Shown here: one piece after another, positions 9,009 through 18,300 of the stretch
How the letters are laid out: each line of letters opens with the position of its first letter
How positions within the stretch are numbered: the stretch's first letter is position 1
DNA from: Bacteroidota bacterium
GTDB lineage: Bacteria; Bacteroidota; Bacteroidia; Chitinophagales; Chitinophagaceae
NCBI GenBank assembly: GCA_018267725.1
Contig: JAFDXY010000009.1
Location: 434,001 to 498,000 of the forward strand
DNA: 64,000 nucleotides
Direction of reading: 5' to 3'
Notes under the pieces: model-generated
The model's input: the letters and a program-made list of their open reading frames with translations, nothing else
Told to the model about the DNA's origin: nothing
Database searches by the model: none
Translations under genes and position numbers: made by a program

Positions 9009-9077
9009 TGTCATTCTGAGTGGAGCAAAGAATCTGCTCTTGCAACAGAGAGATGTTTCGCTTTGCTCAACATGACA
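9009..9077. repeat. Dispersed intergenic repeat, imperfect inverted structure (GTCATTCTGAG type)
   Basis: The element contains GTCATTCTGAG (9010-9020), GAGCAAAG (9023-9030), then CTTTGCTC (9061-9068) and ATGACA (9072-9077), so the two ends can pair. Related units lie at 23782-23865, 29148-29174 and 34353-34416. It is non-coding and more GC-rich than its surroundings. Confidence 0.75.
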
Positions 9078-9135
9078 AACGAAGAAACAGATTGCTTCGC
9101 CTTCGGCTCGCAATGATGTGGAGAGGTTTTAACAG

Positions 9136-9183
9136 AGATTTCTCGTCGCTCCGATTATTGGAGTCATACTCCTCGAAAAGACG
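9136..9183 (+). repeat. 48-bp direct repeat, copy 1
   Basis: This 48-base unit recurs exactly 100 bases downstream at 9236-9283 with a single mismatch (T at 9149 against C at 9249). The spacer holds another palindromic motif, TGTCATGTCGAGCTTGTCGA, of the kind scattered through Bacteroidota genomes. The whole gap 8992-9391 (400 bases) holds only these repeats and the serS promoter region. Confidence 0.85.
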
Positions 9184-9235
9184 ATTCTGTCATGTCGAGC
9201 TTGTCGAGACATCTCATCAACATAAACCTCCCAAC

Positions 9236-9283
9236 AGATTTCTCGTCGCTCCGATTATCGGAGTCATACTCCTCGAAAAGACG
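9236..9283 (+). repeat. 48-bp direct repeat, copy 2
   Basis: Second copy of the unit at 9136-9183, offset by 100 bases with one mismatch. It lies about 80 bases upstream of the likely serS -7 box. Confidence 0.85.
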
Positions 9284-9364
9284 GCATCGAAAAAAATAAA
9301 CACGCTATTCATACAATCAATTTCTTCCTTTCATACACTTCAATTACAACAAAGTTTTACAAAC

Positions 9365-9372
9365 TATATTTG
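9365..9372 (+). promoter_or_regulatory. Candidate -7 box for serS
   Basis: TATATTTG fits the Bacteroidota -7 consensus TAnnTTTG exactly and lies 20 bases upstream of the serS ATG. No clear -33 TTTG is visible at the expected distance. Confidence 0.5.
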
Positions 9373-9391
9373 CAAAAAATATTGATTGAAT

Positions 9392-10663
9392 ATGTTACAA
9401 GTGCAAGCGTTAAGAAACAATGTGCAGACTGCCAAAGAAAAATTAACAAAAAGAAATTTTACGCAATTAAATTTAATTGATGAAGTAGTTGCATTAGATG
9501 ATGAAAGAAAAAAAATTCAGTCAGGGTTCGATACTATTCAATCAAAAATAAATACTGCTTCTAAAGAAATTGGCGGCTTAATGAAGCAAGGTAAAAAAGA
9601 AGAAGCAGAACAATTAAAACAAGAAGTTGCCAATGCAAAAACAGAAGTAGCTACATTAAATGAACAATTAATTGTAACCGAAAAAAGTTTACAAGAAAAA
9701 TTAGTATTGCTTCCTAACCTTCCCGCAGAAATTGTTCCCGCAGGAAAATCTGCCGAAGATAATATTACTGTTAAAGAAGCAGGAATAAAACCAACGCTTC
9801 ATGCCAATGCAAAACCACATTGGGATTTAATTACACAATATAATTTAGTAGATTTTGAAACAGGTTCAAAGCTTACTGGGCGTGGGTTTCCGCTTTACAA
9901 AGGTAAAGGTGCAAAATTACAAAGAGCTTTAATTCAGTTGTTTTTAGATTATAATATTGAAGCAGGTTACACAGAATTTTTACCACCGTTTATGGTAAAT
10001 AAAGATAGTGCTTTTGCAACCGGACAATTGCCTGATAAAGAAGGGCAAATGTATCATGTAACTGCCGATGAGTTTTATTTAATTCCAACAGCAGAAGTTC
10101 CGGTAACAAATATTTATAGAGATGTTATTTTGAAAGAAACAGATTTGCCTGTTAAAATGACTGCATACTCACCTTGCTTTAGAAGAGAAGCAGGAAGTTT
10201 TGGTGCAGATGTTCGCGGATTAAACAGAGTGCATCAATTTGAAAAAGTAGAAATTATTCAATTAACACAACCGGAAAAAAGTTATACTGCTTTAGATGAA
10301 ATGGTTGCACATGTTGAAGGTTTATTAAACAAATTAGAATTGCCTTATCGTATTTTACGTTTGTGTGGCGGAGATATGGGTTTTACTTCTGCCTTAACTT
10401 ATGATTTTGAAGTGTATAGTGCAGCACAACAAAAATGGTTAGAAGTAAGTAGTGTAAGTAATTTTGAAAACTATCAAGCAAATCGTTTAAAAGCACGTTA
10501 TAAAAATGCAGAAGGTAAAACACAATTGGTGCATACACTTAATGGAAGCTCGTTAGCATTGCCACGCATTTATGCTGCGTTAATAGAAAATAATCAAACA
10601 GAAAAAGGTATTAATATACCTAAAGCATTGCAACCTTATTTTGGAAGTGAAGTAATTAATTAA
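9392..10663 (+). CDS. serS: Serine--tRNA ligase
   Basis: Start chosen at the ATG at 9392 (MLQVQALRNN), the usual SerRS beginning; a TTG two codons earlier is less likely. This gives 423 residues, a normal length. The N-terminal coiled-coil arm that grips the long variable arm of tRNA-Ser spans about residues 25-110 and is rich in Lys, Glu and Gln. The class II catalytic core follows: TAEVPVTNIYRD, CFRREAGSFGADVRGLNRVH (motif 2) and LNGSSLALPRIYAALIENNQ (motif 3). It charges tRNA-Ser and tRNA-Sec-type substrates in the cytoplasm. It stands alone, with its own promoter. Confidence 0.97.
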   Translation: MLQVQALRNNVQTAKEKLTKRNFTQLNLIDEVVALDDERKKIQSGFDTIQSKINTASKEIGGLMKQGKKEEAEQLKQEVANAKTEVATLNEQLIVTEKSLQEKLVLLPNLPAEIVPAGKSAEDNITVKEAGIKPTLHANAKPHWDLITQYNLVDFETGSKLTGRGFPLYKGKGAKLQRALIQLFLDYNIEAGYTEFLPPFMVNKDSAFATGQLPDKEGQMYHVTADEFYLIPTAEVPVTNIYRDVILKETDLPVKMTAYSPCFRREAGSFGADVRGLNRVHQFEKVEIIQLTQPEKSYTALDEMVAHVEGLLNKLELPYRILRLCGGDMGFTSALTYDFEVYSAAQQKWLEVSSVSNFENYQANRLKARYKNAEGKTQLVHTLNGSSLALPRIYAALIENNQTEKGINIPKALQPYFGSEVIN

Positions 10664-10691
10664 TTGAATTTATGTAAGCAATAATTTTAAA

Positions 10692-11987
10692 TTATTTTTT
10701 TCTGCTTGCAATTTCTTCAATGGCTTTTACCAATTTATCTAAATCTTTTAGTGTTGTATAAACATGTGGTGTAACACGTACGCAACTAATATTTTCCCAT
10801 ACAATACCTACTGTATGAATTTTATAATCGTTCATTAAAGCTGCATCTAATTCTTGTGGTTTCATTCCATCAATACTTACACCGCAAATAGCACAAGCGT
10901 ATGCAGGTTTTAAAGAAGTATGTAATTTAACTTTAGGAATATCTTTTACTTTTTCTGCCCAATAATTTTTTAAATATCTAATGCGTTCTTCTTTTCTTTT
11001 GCTACCCATTCCATTTTGAAAATTAACGGCTTCACCAATTGCTTGCTCAATAGCAAAGCTGCGTGTGCCAAGGGTTTCAAACTTTCGTATATTGCTACTT
11101 TGTGGTTCTCCGTTGCAAGTTAATGGCCAAATTTTTTCAATCTTCTCTTTCTTAATCCACATCATTCCACTACCAATTGGGGCACTTAAAAATTTGTGTA
11201 ACGATGTGCCAAAATAATCGCAATGCAAATCGGGTATTTTATAATCTAATAAACCAAAACTATGTGCAGCATCGCAAACAATTTCAATTCCGTATTTGTG
11301 TGCCATATCTGCAATTTTTTTTACAGGCATAATTTGCCCAACCCAATTTATTACATGTGTTACATGAATAATTTTTGTTTTAGGTGTTATGTTTTTTTCA
11401 AATTCTTTTACAATAGTTTCATCATCTTCTATTGGAAAATTAAAACTAATTTGGTTGTACACAATTCCTTCTCGCAAAGCTCTTTGTTTGTAAGCTTGAA
11501 TCATGTTTGGATAATCTTGTTTGGTGCCAATAACTTCATCTCCTGCTTTTAAATTCAAACCATAAATAATAGTATTTAATGCCTCGGTTGAATTTCGGTT
11601 AATGGCAATTTCTTCGGCATTGCAACCTGCTAAGTCTGCTAATTTTTGTCTTAATGGTTCTCTGCCCATATCTAATATTCGCCACATATAATACGATGGG
11701 CCTTCATTACATAATTTATTATATCTATCTAATGCTTCTTGCACTAAACGTGGTGCGGGGCTTACACCTCCGTTATTTAAAATAATAATATTTGGATTAA
11801 CAGTATATGATTGTTGAATAATGCTCCAATAATCTTCATCGCTTGCTAATGCTGATGCAGATAAATGTTTTTTGTTTTGAATTGCGTTTTCAAAACTTTC
11901 TGCATGTAATTGGTTAAATAAACTGTTTGCAGAAAATGCACCTGCCAACAAACTTACTTGTTGTATAAATCTTCTTCTGTTTTGCAT
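10692..11987 (-). CDS. Class V aminotransferase family protein (isopenicillin-N epimerase-like) with Tat-like signal
   Basis: A 431-residue PLP enzyme. MQNRRRFIQQVSLLAGAFSANSLF has a twin-arginine-type start, so export is likely, which is unusual for a PLP enzyme but common for this Bacteroidota subfamily. PLP-related motifs include AINRNSTEALNTIIYGL, VCDAAHSFGLLDY (cofactor Asp) and CDYFGTSLHKFLSAPIGSG, where the Lys of LHK is the Schiff-base residue. CNGEPQSSNIRKFETLGTR is typical of the CsdA/epimerase-like group. Substrate unknown; it could be a cysteine-lyase- or epimerase-type enzyme. It converges on serS with a 28-base gap. Confidence 0.85.
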   Translation of the reverse strand: MQNRRRFIQQVSLLAGAFSANSLFNQLHAESFENAIQNKKHLSASALASDEDYWSIIQQSYTVNPNIIILNNGGVSPAPRLVQEALDRYNKLCNEGPSYYMWRILDMGREPLRQKLADLAGCNAEEIAINRNSTEALNTIIYGLNLKAGDEVIGTKQDYPNMIQAYKQRALREGIVYNQISFNFPIEDDETIVKEFEKNITPKTKIIHVTHVINWVGQIMPVKKIADMAHKYGIEIVCDAAHSFGLLDYKIPDLHCDYFGTSLHKFLSAPIGSGMMWIKKEKIEKIWPLTCNGEPQSSNIRKFETLGTRSFAIEQAIGEAVNFQNGMGSKRKEERIRYLKNYWAEKVKDIPKVKLHTSLKPAYACAICGVSIDGMKPQELDAALMNDYKIHTVGIVWENISCVRVTPHVYTTLKDLDKLVKAIEEIASRKK

Positions 11988-12036
11988 AATAAAAACTTAT
12001 AAGCAAGAAAGGTAGCAATTTTATTTTGGGAGGTTT

Positions 12037-12044
12037 TATCTTTG
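12037..12044 (+). promoter_or_regulatory. Candidate -7 box for the 12064 small gene
   Basis: TATCTTTG matches TAnnTTTG and lies 20 bases before the ATG. No -33 element is evident. Confidence 0.4.
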
Positions 12045-12063
12045 TACCGAAATTTTTTTTGAG

Positions 12064-12297
12064 ATGAGGCAGTTTTGTTATTCTATTGTATTTGTTTTTT
12101 GCTTTTTGTTTTTTACTTTTTATACTGTGGTTGCACAATGTTCTATTTGCACAAAAACAGCAGAGCAATTGGGTGAAGGGCCAGCATCAGCTTTAAATTC
12201 GGCTATTGTATATTTAATGGCAGCACCAATACTTGTTGTTTTTTTTATTGGCTATAAATGGTGGAAAAATGAAAAACGACTTAATGGTAACGGATAA
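12064..12297 (+). CDS. Small membrane protein with CSIC motif, function unknown
   Basis: A 77-residue protein. The signal or first membrane segment covers residues 4-24 and ends VVAQ. The motif CSICTKTAEQLGEG follows, then a second membrane segment (AIVYLMAAPILVVFFIGYKWW) and a short basic tail. I recall similar short proteins with this Cys-x2-Cys motif in other Bacteroidota, but no function is known to me. Two Cys just outside the membrane could bind metal or form a disulfide. The hydrophobic core of its signal segment is encoded by a 7-base tandem array (12095-12122). It converges with galE, whose stop is 3 bases away. Confidence 0.75.
   Translation: MRQFCYSIVFVFCFLFFTFYTVVAQCSICTKTAEQLGEGPASALNSAIVYLMAAPILVVFFIGYKWWKNEKRLNGNG
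12095..12122 (+). repeat. Heptamer tandem array in the signal segment of the 12064 gene
   Basis: Four consecutive 7-mers: TTTTTTG, CTTTTTG, TTTTTTA, CTTTTTA. They encode about residues 11-20 (VFCFLFFTFY). T-richness alone could give some of this, but the alternation of C/T and G/A at fixed positions keeps a strict 7-base period. Confidence 0.6.
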
Positions 12298-12300
12298 GTA

Positions 12301-13353
12301 TTAATTTAATGCAGCTTGTTGTTTTAATAAATCTTGTTCATGTTTTAATTTAAGTTCCCAGTTCCAAGCGGTTTGCATCATTTCTTTTAATCCGTATTTT
12401 ATTTTCCAACCTAATTGTTCTACTGCTAAATTATTATTGGCATAAATAGCTACCACATCTCCGGGGCGGCGTGGGCCAATTTCATAATTTAATTTAATGC
12501 CTGTAACAGTTTCAAACATTTTAATGGCTTCTAATACGGTAACACCATCGCCGGTGCCTAAATTAAAAATATCTGTTTTGGTTTTATTTTTATTGTTTAA
12601 TAAATATTGCAACGCTAAAGTGTGTGCATGGGCAATATCGCACACATGAATAAAATCTCTAATGCAACTTCCATCTCTTGTTGCATAATCACTTCCATGC
12701 ACAAACATTTTATCTATTTTACCAATAGCCGTTTGTGTAATTACCGGAATTAAATTCATTGGTTTACCTAAAGGAAGTTCTCCTATTTCGCAAGAAGGAT
12801 GTGCACCAACAGGGTTAAAATATCTTAATAAAATTGAATTTGTTTTTTCAATGAAAGAAAAATCTGCAATAGTAGTTTCGCCCATTTGTTTGGTTGCACC
12901 ATAAGGGCTTTCGGCTTTTTTGGTAGGAGATTTTTCTGTTACAGGAATTTCATCGGGGCTGCCATAAACGGTGCAAGAAGAAGAAAAAACAAAATAAGGT
13001 ATAGCAAATTCTTTTACACATTTTAATAAATTAATTAACCCAAACATATTATTCTCATAATACATTAAAGGTTGTTCTACACTTTCTCCAACTGCTTTAT
13101 ATGCTGCAAAATGAATGATGCCTTTTATATCTTCGTTCTCTTGAAAAATAGCATGTGTTTCTTCAAAATTTTTTAAATCAACTTTATAGTTTTTTATTTT
13201 CTTTCCGGTTATTTTTTCAATACCTACTAATGCTATTTGTGAGGAACGTGAATTATCATCAACAGAAATAACATCAAAACCGTTTTCAATTAAATCTACA
13301 ATGGTGTGTGAGCCTATAAAACCACAACCTCCGGTAACTAAAATTTTATTCAT
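12301..13353 (-). CDS. galE: UDP-glucose 4-epimerase
   Basis: A 350-residue short-chain dehydrogenase/reductase of the extended type. The NAD loop GGCGFIGSHTIVDL is at residues 8-21. FSSSCTVYG carries the catalytic Ser/Thr and SPYGATKQMGE the Tyr-x3-Lys pair. RYFNPVGAHPS, LIPVITQTAIGK and DYATRDGSCIRDFIHVCDIA are GalE substrate-binding segments. It interconverts UDP-glucose and UDP-galactose in the cytoplasm, feeding galactose use and surface polysaccharide synthesis. Length and motif order are normal for GalE. Confidence 0.95.
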   Translation of the reverse strand: MNKILVTGGCGFIGSHTIVDLIENGFDVISVDDNSRSSQIALVGIEKITGKKIKNYKVDLKNFEETHAIFQENEDIKGIIHFAAYKAVGESVEQPLMYYENNMFGLINLLKCVKEFAIPYFVFSSSCTVYGSPDEIPVTEKSPTKKAESPYGATKQMGETTIADFSFIEKTNSILLRYFNPVGAHPSCEIGELPLGKPMNLIPVITQTAIGKIDKMFVHGSDYATRDGSCIRDFIHVCDIAHAHTLALQYLLNNKNKTKTDIFNLGTGDGVTVLEAIKMFETVTGIKLNYEIGPRRPGDVVAIYANNNLAVEQLGWKIKYGLKEMMQTAWNWELKLKHEQDLLKQQAALN

Positions 13354-13421
13354 GCTATAAAATTACGGCAGCAAAATAAGTTATTGTAATAAAATTTGAT
13401 TGTATAATTTTTATTACTGTT

Positions 13422-14462
13422 TTATACAAACATTTTTATAATGTAATAAAAAATGGCAGATAATATAGCAGTAACCGGCATGGTTAAAACCCAAGCCCAC
13501 AAAAGGTTTACGGTTACACCCCAACGTACTGCACTTAAACGTTTGGTTGCACCTACACCTATAATACTTCCGGTAATGGTATGTGTAGTTGAAACGGGTA
13601 TGCCTAAATGTTCGGTTAAATAAAGTGTTATGGCACCAGAGGTATCTGCACACACCCCTTCTAACGGAGTAATTTTTGTAATTTTTGTGCCCATGGTTTT
13701 TACAATTTTCCAACCACCGCTTAATGTACCAAGGCCAATAGCAATAAAACTACACAACGGAACCCAACTATAGTGTTGTACAAATTCATTAAAACTCATA
13801 TTATGCCCCAACGAAGCTTCATAATATATAATGGCTGCACCAATTATACCCATTACTTTCTGAGCATCATTACCACCATGCCCTAAACTAAAAGCTGCCG
13901 ATGCTACTAACTGAAATTTTTTAAATTTTGCTTCTGCTTTATACGGATTACTTTTCTTAAAAATATGCACTACCAAAATGGTAATAAAAAATGCAATTGC
14001 CATACCTATTAAAGGAGCTAAAAAAATAAAGAAGAATATAGGAATTACTTTAGCATAATTAACAACATCTATTCCGCCTTTTGATAAACCATGTGCATAT
14101 GCAATAGCTGCACCCATAAAACCACCTAATAAAGTATGAGAAGAGCTGGAAGGAATACCAAACCACCAAGTAATAAGATTCCATGTAATGGCTGCAAGTA
14201 AGCCTGCCAATATAACTTCTAATGTTATAAAATGTTCGTTAACAGATTTGGCAATAGTGTTACCAATTTTAAATTCTCCTATTAAATATTTTGATATAAA
14301 AAAAGCTGCAAAGTTGAATAATGCTGCCCACAACACAGCCTGAAAAGGTGTTAGTACTTTTGTAGAAACAATATTGGTAATAGAATTGGCAGCATCATGA
14401 AAGCCATTAATATAATCAAAAATAAAAGCAAGTATTATTATAACAATAAGAAGTGTAAACAT
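13422..14462 (-). CDS. pit: Inorganic phosphate transporter, PiT family
   Basis: A 346-residue membrane protein with about ten hydrophobic segments. The PiT signature appears twice: FDYINGFHDAANSITNIVST near the N-terminus and LGHGGNDAQKVMGIIG at about residues 200-215. GIPSSSSHTLLGG and GIPVSTTHTITGSIIGVG are the paired Ser/His-rich loops of the family. It moves phosphate, as metal-phosphate with H+ or Na+, across the inner membrane. It lies just downstream of the DUF47 gene on the same strand, the standard pairing for low-affinity phosphate uptake. Confidence 0.95.
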   Translation of the reverse strand: MFTLLIVIIILAFIFDYINGFHDAANSITNIVSTKVLTPFQAVLWAALFNFAAFFISKYLIGEFKIGNTIAKSVNEHFITLEVILAGLLAAITWNLITWWFGIPSSSSHTLLGGFMGAAIAYAHGLSKGGIDVVNYAKVIPIFFFIFLAPLIGMAIAFFITILVVHIFKKSNPYKAEAKFKKFQLVASAAFSLGHGGNDAQKVMGIIGAAIIYYEASLGHNMSFNEFVQHYSWVPLCSFIAIGLGTLSGGWKIVKTMGTKITKITPLEGVCADTSGAITLYLTEHLGIPVSTTHTITGSIIGVGATKRLSAVRWGVTVNLLWAWVLTMPVTAILSAIFYYIIKMFV

Positions 14463-14468
14463 ATTTTT

Positions 14469-14496
14469 AAGTTATAAATTATGAGTTATGATTTTA
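14469..14496. repeat. Heptamer tandem array between DUF47 and pit genes
   Basis: Units AAGTTAT, AAATTAT, GAGTTAT, GATTTTA. A second, oppositely oriented set (CATCATT, CATAATT, CAACATT) lies at 14523-14543, with a hairpin between them, so the gap is a nested inverted structure. Confidence 0.6.
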
Positions 14497-14519
14497 ATAA
14501 ATGAAAGCGTTTCATTTAT
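14497..14519. repeat. Perfect inverted repeat, 10-base arms, in the DUF47-pit gap
   Basis: ATAAATGAAA, loop GCG, TTTCATTTAT. It would form a tight hairpin in the transcript between the DUF47 gene and pit. No T-run follows on the minus strand, so it is not a standard terminator; it may act as an RNA stability or attenuation element (inference). Confidence 0.7.
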
Positions 14520-14522
14520 CTG

Positions 14523-14543
14523 CATCATTCATAATTCAACATT
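14523..14543. repeat. Heptamer array, inverted partner of 14469-14496
   Basis: Units CATCATT, CATAATT, CAACATT, directly before the DUF47 stop. They are roughly complementary to the array on the other side of the hairpin. Confidence 0.55.
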
Positions 14544-14545
14544 GT

Positions 14546-15193
14546 TTAAGCGTATTTAATTATGATAGATTCAATGGCATTGGCTGCATCTTCACACTTA
14601 TCGGTAGCTGCTTCTAATGCCTGATAAATTTCTCTTTTTTTAATTACTTCTTTTGCATCATTTTCTTGCTGAAAAAGCATTTCAATACTCATATCAAACA
14701 CATCATCTGCTTGGTTTTCTATACTGTTTACTTTTACTAAAGCTTCCGTCATTTTTCGTAAATCTTTCATATCACGCAAGCCGTAAACAGCCGTTTTAAT
14801 TTCGGTACAACCTTGGCAAATTAAGTCTGCCATTTTTTGAATACCAATATCGTTAGGGTTTACTTTGTAGAAATTAATTTTTTTTGAAGAAGCAAAAATA
14901 TAATCGCAAATATCATCTAATGAAGTAGCAAGGTGGTGAATATCTTCACGATCAAAAGGTGTAATAAAATTTCTACCTAACTCAGTAAAAATTTTATGTG
15001 TTTGGTCATCATTACGATGTTCTAAATCTTCAATTTGTTTAATAATAGGAGCTCTTTTATCATAATCAGGTTCGGCAACTACTTTCTTCAATACCATTCC
15101 CATTTCTTCTACCGTTTCGGCAACCTGTTCAAATAATTCGTAAAACACTTTGTTTTTAGGCATAAATATTCTGCCAATAGTGTTAATACCCAT
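14546..15193 (-). CDS. DUF47 (PhoU-like) phosphate transport regulator
   Basis: A 215-residue, largely helical protein of PF01865. FYELFEQVAETVEEMGMVLKKV, IEDLEHRNDDQTHKIFTELGRNFITPFDREDIHHLATSLDDICDYI and DKCEDAANAIESIIIKYA carry the repeated acidic E/DxxxD motifs that bind metal in PhoU-like bundles. It is a cytoplasmic partner of the PiT transporter downstream and is thought to control its activity. TATTTTTG on the minus strand at 15209-15216 is a good candidate -7 box, 15 bases upstream of the start. Confidence 0.93.
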   Translation of the reverse strand: MGINTIGRIFMPKNKVFYELFEQVAETVEEMGMVLKKVVAEPDYDKRAPIIKQIEDLEHRNDDQTHKIFTELGRNFITPFDREDIHHLATSLDDICDYIFASSKKINFYKVNPNDIGIQKMADLICQGCTEIKTAVYGLRDMKDLRKMTEALVKVNSIENQADDVFDMSIEMLFQQENDAKEVIKKREIYQALEAATDKCEDAANAIESIIIKYA

Positions 15194-15208
15194 AGTAAGA
15201 ATTTAAAA

Positions 15209-15216
15209 CAAAAATA
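15209..15216 (-). promoter_or_regulatory. Candidate -7 box for the DUF47-pit operon
   Basis: On the minus strand the bases read TATTTTTG (TAnnTTTG). The start codon lies 15 bases downstream. The -33 region is not obvious. Confidence 0.4.
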
Positions 15217-15368
15217 AAGGTATCATTTGTATCTAAAGAATACAAGTAAGAATTAATGATTTGATAACATTGAAAAAATAATAGCAACACTACTTAATAC
15301 ACAAATAATATTGCCTTAATAATTTGGTAACATAGCCAGGCAACCTTTGCGGCAAAATAAAAAACGCT

Positions 15369-18300
15369 ATGTTTAAAAAACTATTCTTGGCTTTGCAATT
15401 GCTTGTAGCAACTTCTATTTTATATGCTCAAGAAACAACTGCTACGCTAACGGGGCACGTGTTAGACAATAAAAAAAGTTTAATTATCGGTGCAATTATT
15501 ACAGTAAAACATCAACCAACCGGTTTTACCACAACTACACAAACCAATAACAAAGGTATTTTTGTAATTCCGAATTTAAAACCTGGCGGGCCTTATACTA
15601 TTAAAATTTCTAATTTAGGTTTTAAAGAAGAAACATATAACGATGTTACTTTAAACTTAGGAACTAACCCTGATTTAGATATTATATTAACAAATGCCTC
15701 TGCCGAATTAAAAGAAGTAGTAGTAACAGCAGCAGGCAAAAAAACATTAACAGGTTTGGTTGTTGGCGGAAAACAAATGCAAACATTACCAACATTAGGC
15801 AGAAGCTTATCAGATTTTACTCGTTTAACTCCACAATCAAACAACAACTCTTTTGCCGGAAGCAATTTTCGTTATAACAATTTAACTATTGATGGTGCAA
15901 TTAATAACGATGCTATTGGTTTTAGCAACTCGTTTGGTGGTGTAAGTGGCGGCGGGCAAAGTGGTGCAGCCGGTGCAGGCACACGTACCAACCCTTATAG
16001 TTTAGATGTAATTCAAGAAGTACAAGTACAATTAGCCCCTTACGATGTTAAGTTAGGAAATTTTACAGGAGGCTCAGTAAACGCCGTAACTAAAAGCGGT
16101 GGTAATAATTTTCATGGTTCTATTTATGGATATGGAAGAAATAAAACTTTAATGGGAAAAAGTATTGATGGTCAAAAAAAATCTATTGGTTCAGATTTTT
16201 ATGATTACCAGTACGGAGCTACAGTAAGCGGACCAATTGTAAAAAATAAACTTTTTTTTATTGTGAATTTTGAACAAACAAGAAGACAAGAACCAACTTT
16301 TTACAATGCCGGAGACCCAGGTGCAGCCATAACTTTAACCGATGCACAATTAATTAAAAACAAATTACAATCTGTTTACGGTTACGATGCCGGAAGTTAT
16401 GACCCTTACAAAATTTTTACTAACAGCAATAAATTATTTGCACGTTTAGATTTTAATATTAATAATAAAAGCACTTTAATGTTACGTGCAATTTATACCA
16501 ATGGTTGGGGAAATAATTTAGAACGTTCAACAACAAATTTTCAGTTTTCTTCAACAGATTTTACACAATACACCAAGAACTTAAATTTAGTTGCCGAGTT
16601 AAAAACAAAAATTTCAAACACACTAAACAATCAACTTAATGTAAGTTATATTAATGTGCATGAATACAGAGATTTTCCGGGTGCACTTTCTCCGTTTATG
16701 GATATTGGTGGCGGTAGTGTTTGGGCAGGTACGTGGAGAGAAGCTTCTATATATAATATGAAACAATCTACTTTTGAAATTAGCGATAATGTTACTTTAA
16801 CTAAAGGTATTCATAAATTTACTTTTGGTACACATAACGAATTTTATAATTTAACTTACGGATTTATTAACTCTTGGAACGGGCGTTGGGAATATGCAAA
16901 CGTTAATAATTTTTTAGCTGATAAACCAAGCCGTATTCGTGGTGCATTTTCTACAGACCCTAAATTACCAAACAATAGAAATTCAATTTACAATAATCCA
17001 CCTGCACCTTTTAGCGTTGCATTATTAAGTGTGTATGGGCAAGATGAAATTTCAATAAGCAAAAAATTCAAACTTACTCCGGGCTTGCGTATAGATTATT
17101 CTTATGTAGGAACTCAACCCGGTGTAGATGCATCTTTAAATTCAATAACAGATTATGTTTCAGCAAATGCAACCTATACACATACACCATTTAATCAATT
17201 AACCAATACATGGTTGGGTAAAGCAATTTTATCTCCACGTTTAGGTTTTACTTATAATATAAAAGATAATGGCTCTTTAGTTTTACGTGGCGGAACAGGA
17301 ATATTTGTAGGAAGAATGCCTTTTGCTTGGTTAGGTTATAACTACACATTAACAGGCAATACTTATGGTAATATAGATTACAAGCCAACAAACGGTAGTG
17401 TAGTGCCTTTAGCAATTAACCCTTTATATTTAAAAGATACTGTAAGTAAATATGGCGGAGCTTCTGCAAGTAATACAAGAGAGGTTGATGTAATTGATAA
17501 CAATTTTAAAATGCCAAGAGTATGGCGTAGCAATATTGCCGTAGATTATAAATTTGGAAAAGGTTATAAATTAACTGTAGATTTCTTATACACCAAAACA
17601 ATATATGATGTAAAGTTTCAGCAAATAAATATTAAAGATCAAGTTGAATATTTTACAACCGGCCCAACACAATCTCCTGTTTATGTAGGCGGTAAAATGT
17701 ATGGTAATTATTCTAATATATATTTTTTAACCAATACAACGCAAGGTTATCGTTATAACTTAACAGCACAACTAAGCAAAACAACCAACAATTTAATATT
17801 AGGAAGTCATTTACTTAATTTAAATTGGAGTGCTGCTTATACTTACGGAATGAGTAAAGATGTAAGCAACGGCATTCGTAATTCATGGCAATCTAATTAC
17901 GAAGTAAACCCTGCTGTTTCTGCTGAAAATGCAGGATTAGCTTATTCAAATTTTGATTTACGCCACCGCATTGTAGCTACATTAAGCACAAGCTTAGTTT
18001 GGAATTCAATGAATACAAGTTCATTAACTTTTTTCTATAGCGGCCAATCAGGAAGCCCATACAGTGTTGTGTATAATGCAAGTGGTGCACCTTTTGGAAA
18101 TGCTGCCAATGCAAACCTTCCTTATATTCCTAAAAATCAAAACGATATTAGGTTGGTTGATAACGGTTCTTATACTGCTGCACAACAATGGGCAGATTTA
18201 AACAACTTTATTAACGGAGATAATTATTTAAAAACAAGAAGAGGTGAATACGCAGAACGTAATGCTTTACGCACACCTTGGAATCATGAATTAGATTTAA

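Noticed and set aside
9001-9300. CRISPR array
   Set aside because: Only two repeats of 48 bases, and no further regularly spaced units or cas genes.
9020-9385. Open frame of 121 codons in the gap before serS
   Set aside because: It runs through the dispersed repeats, has repeat-derived composition and no family resemblance.
11914-12168. Minus-strand open frame spanning the 11987-12064 gap
   Set aside because: It would cover the start of the class V aminotransferase and the repeat-encoded segment of the small gene; low complexity.
13414-13713. Open frame overlapping pit in another frame
   Set aside because: Shadow of the pit gene, Cys/Tyr/Asn-rich with no sense as a protein.
15342-15349. 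Promoter of the TonB receptor
   Set aside because: AACCTTTG is one base off the -7 consensus and no -33 lies at a good distance.
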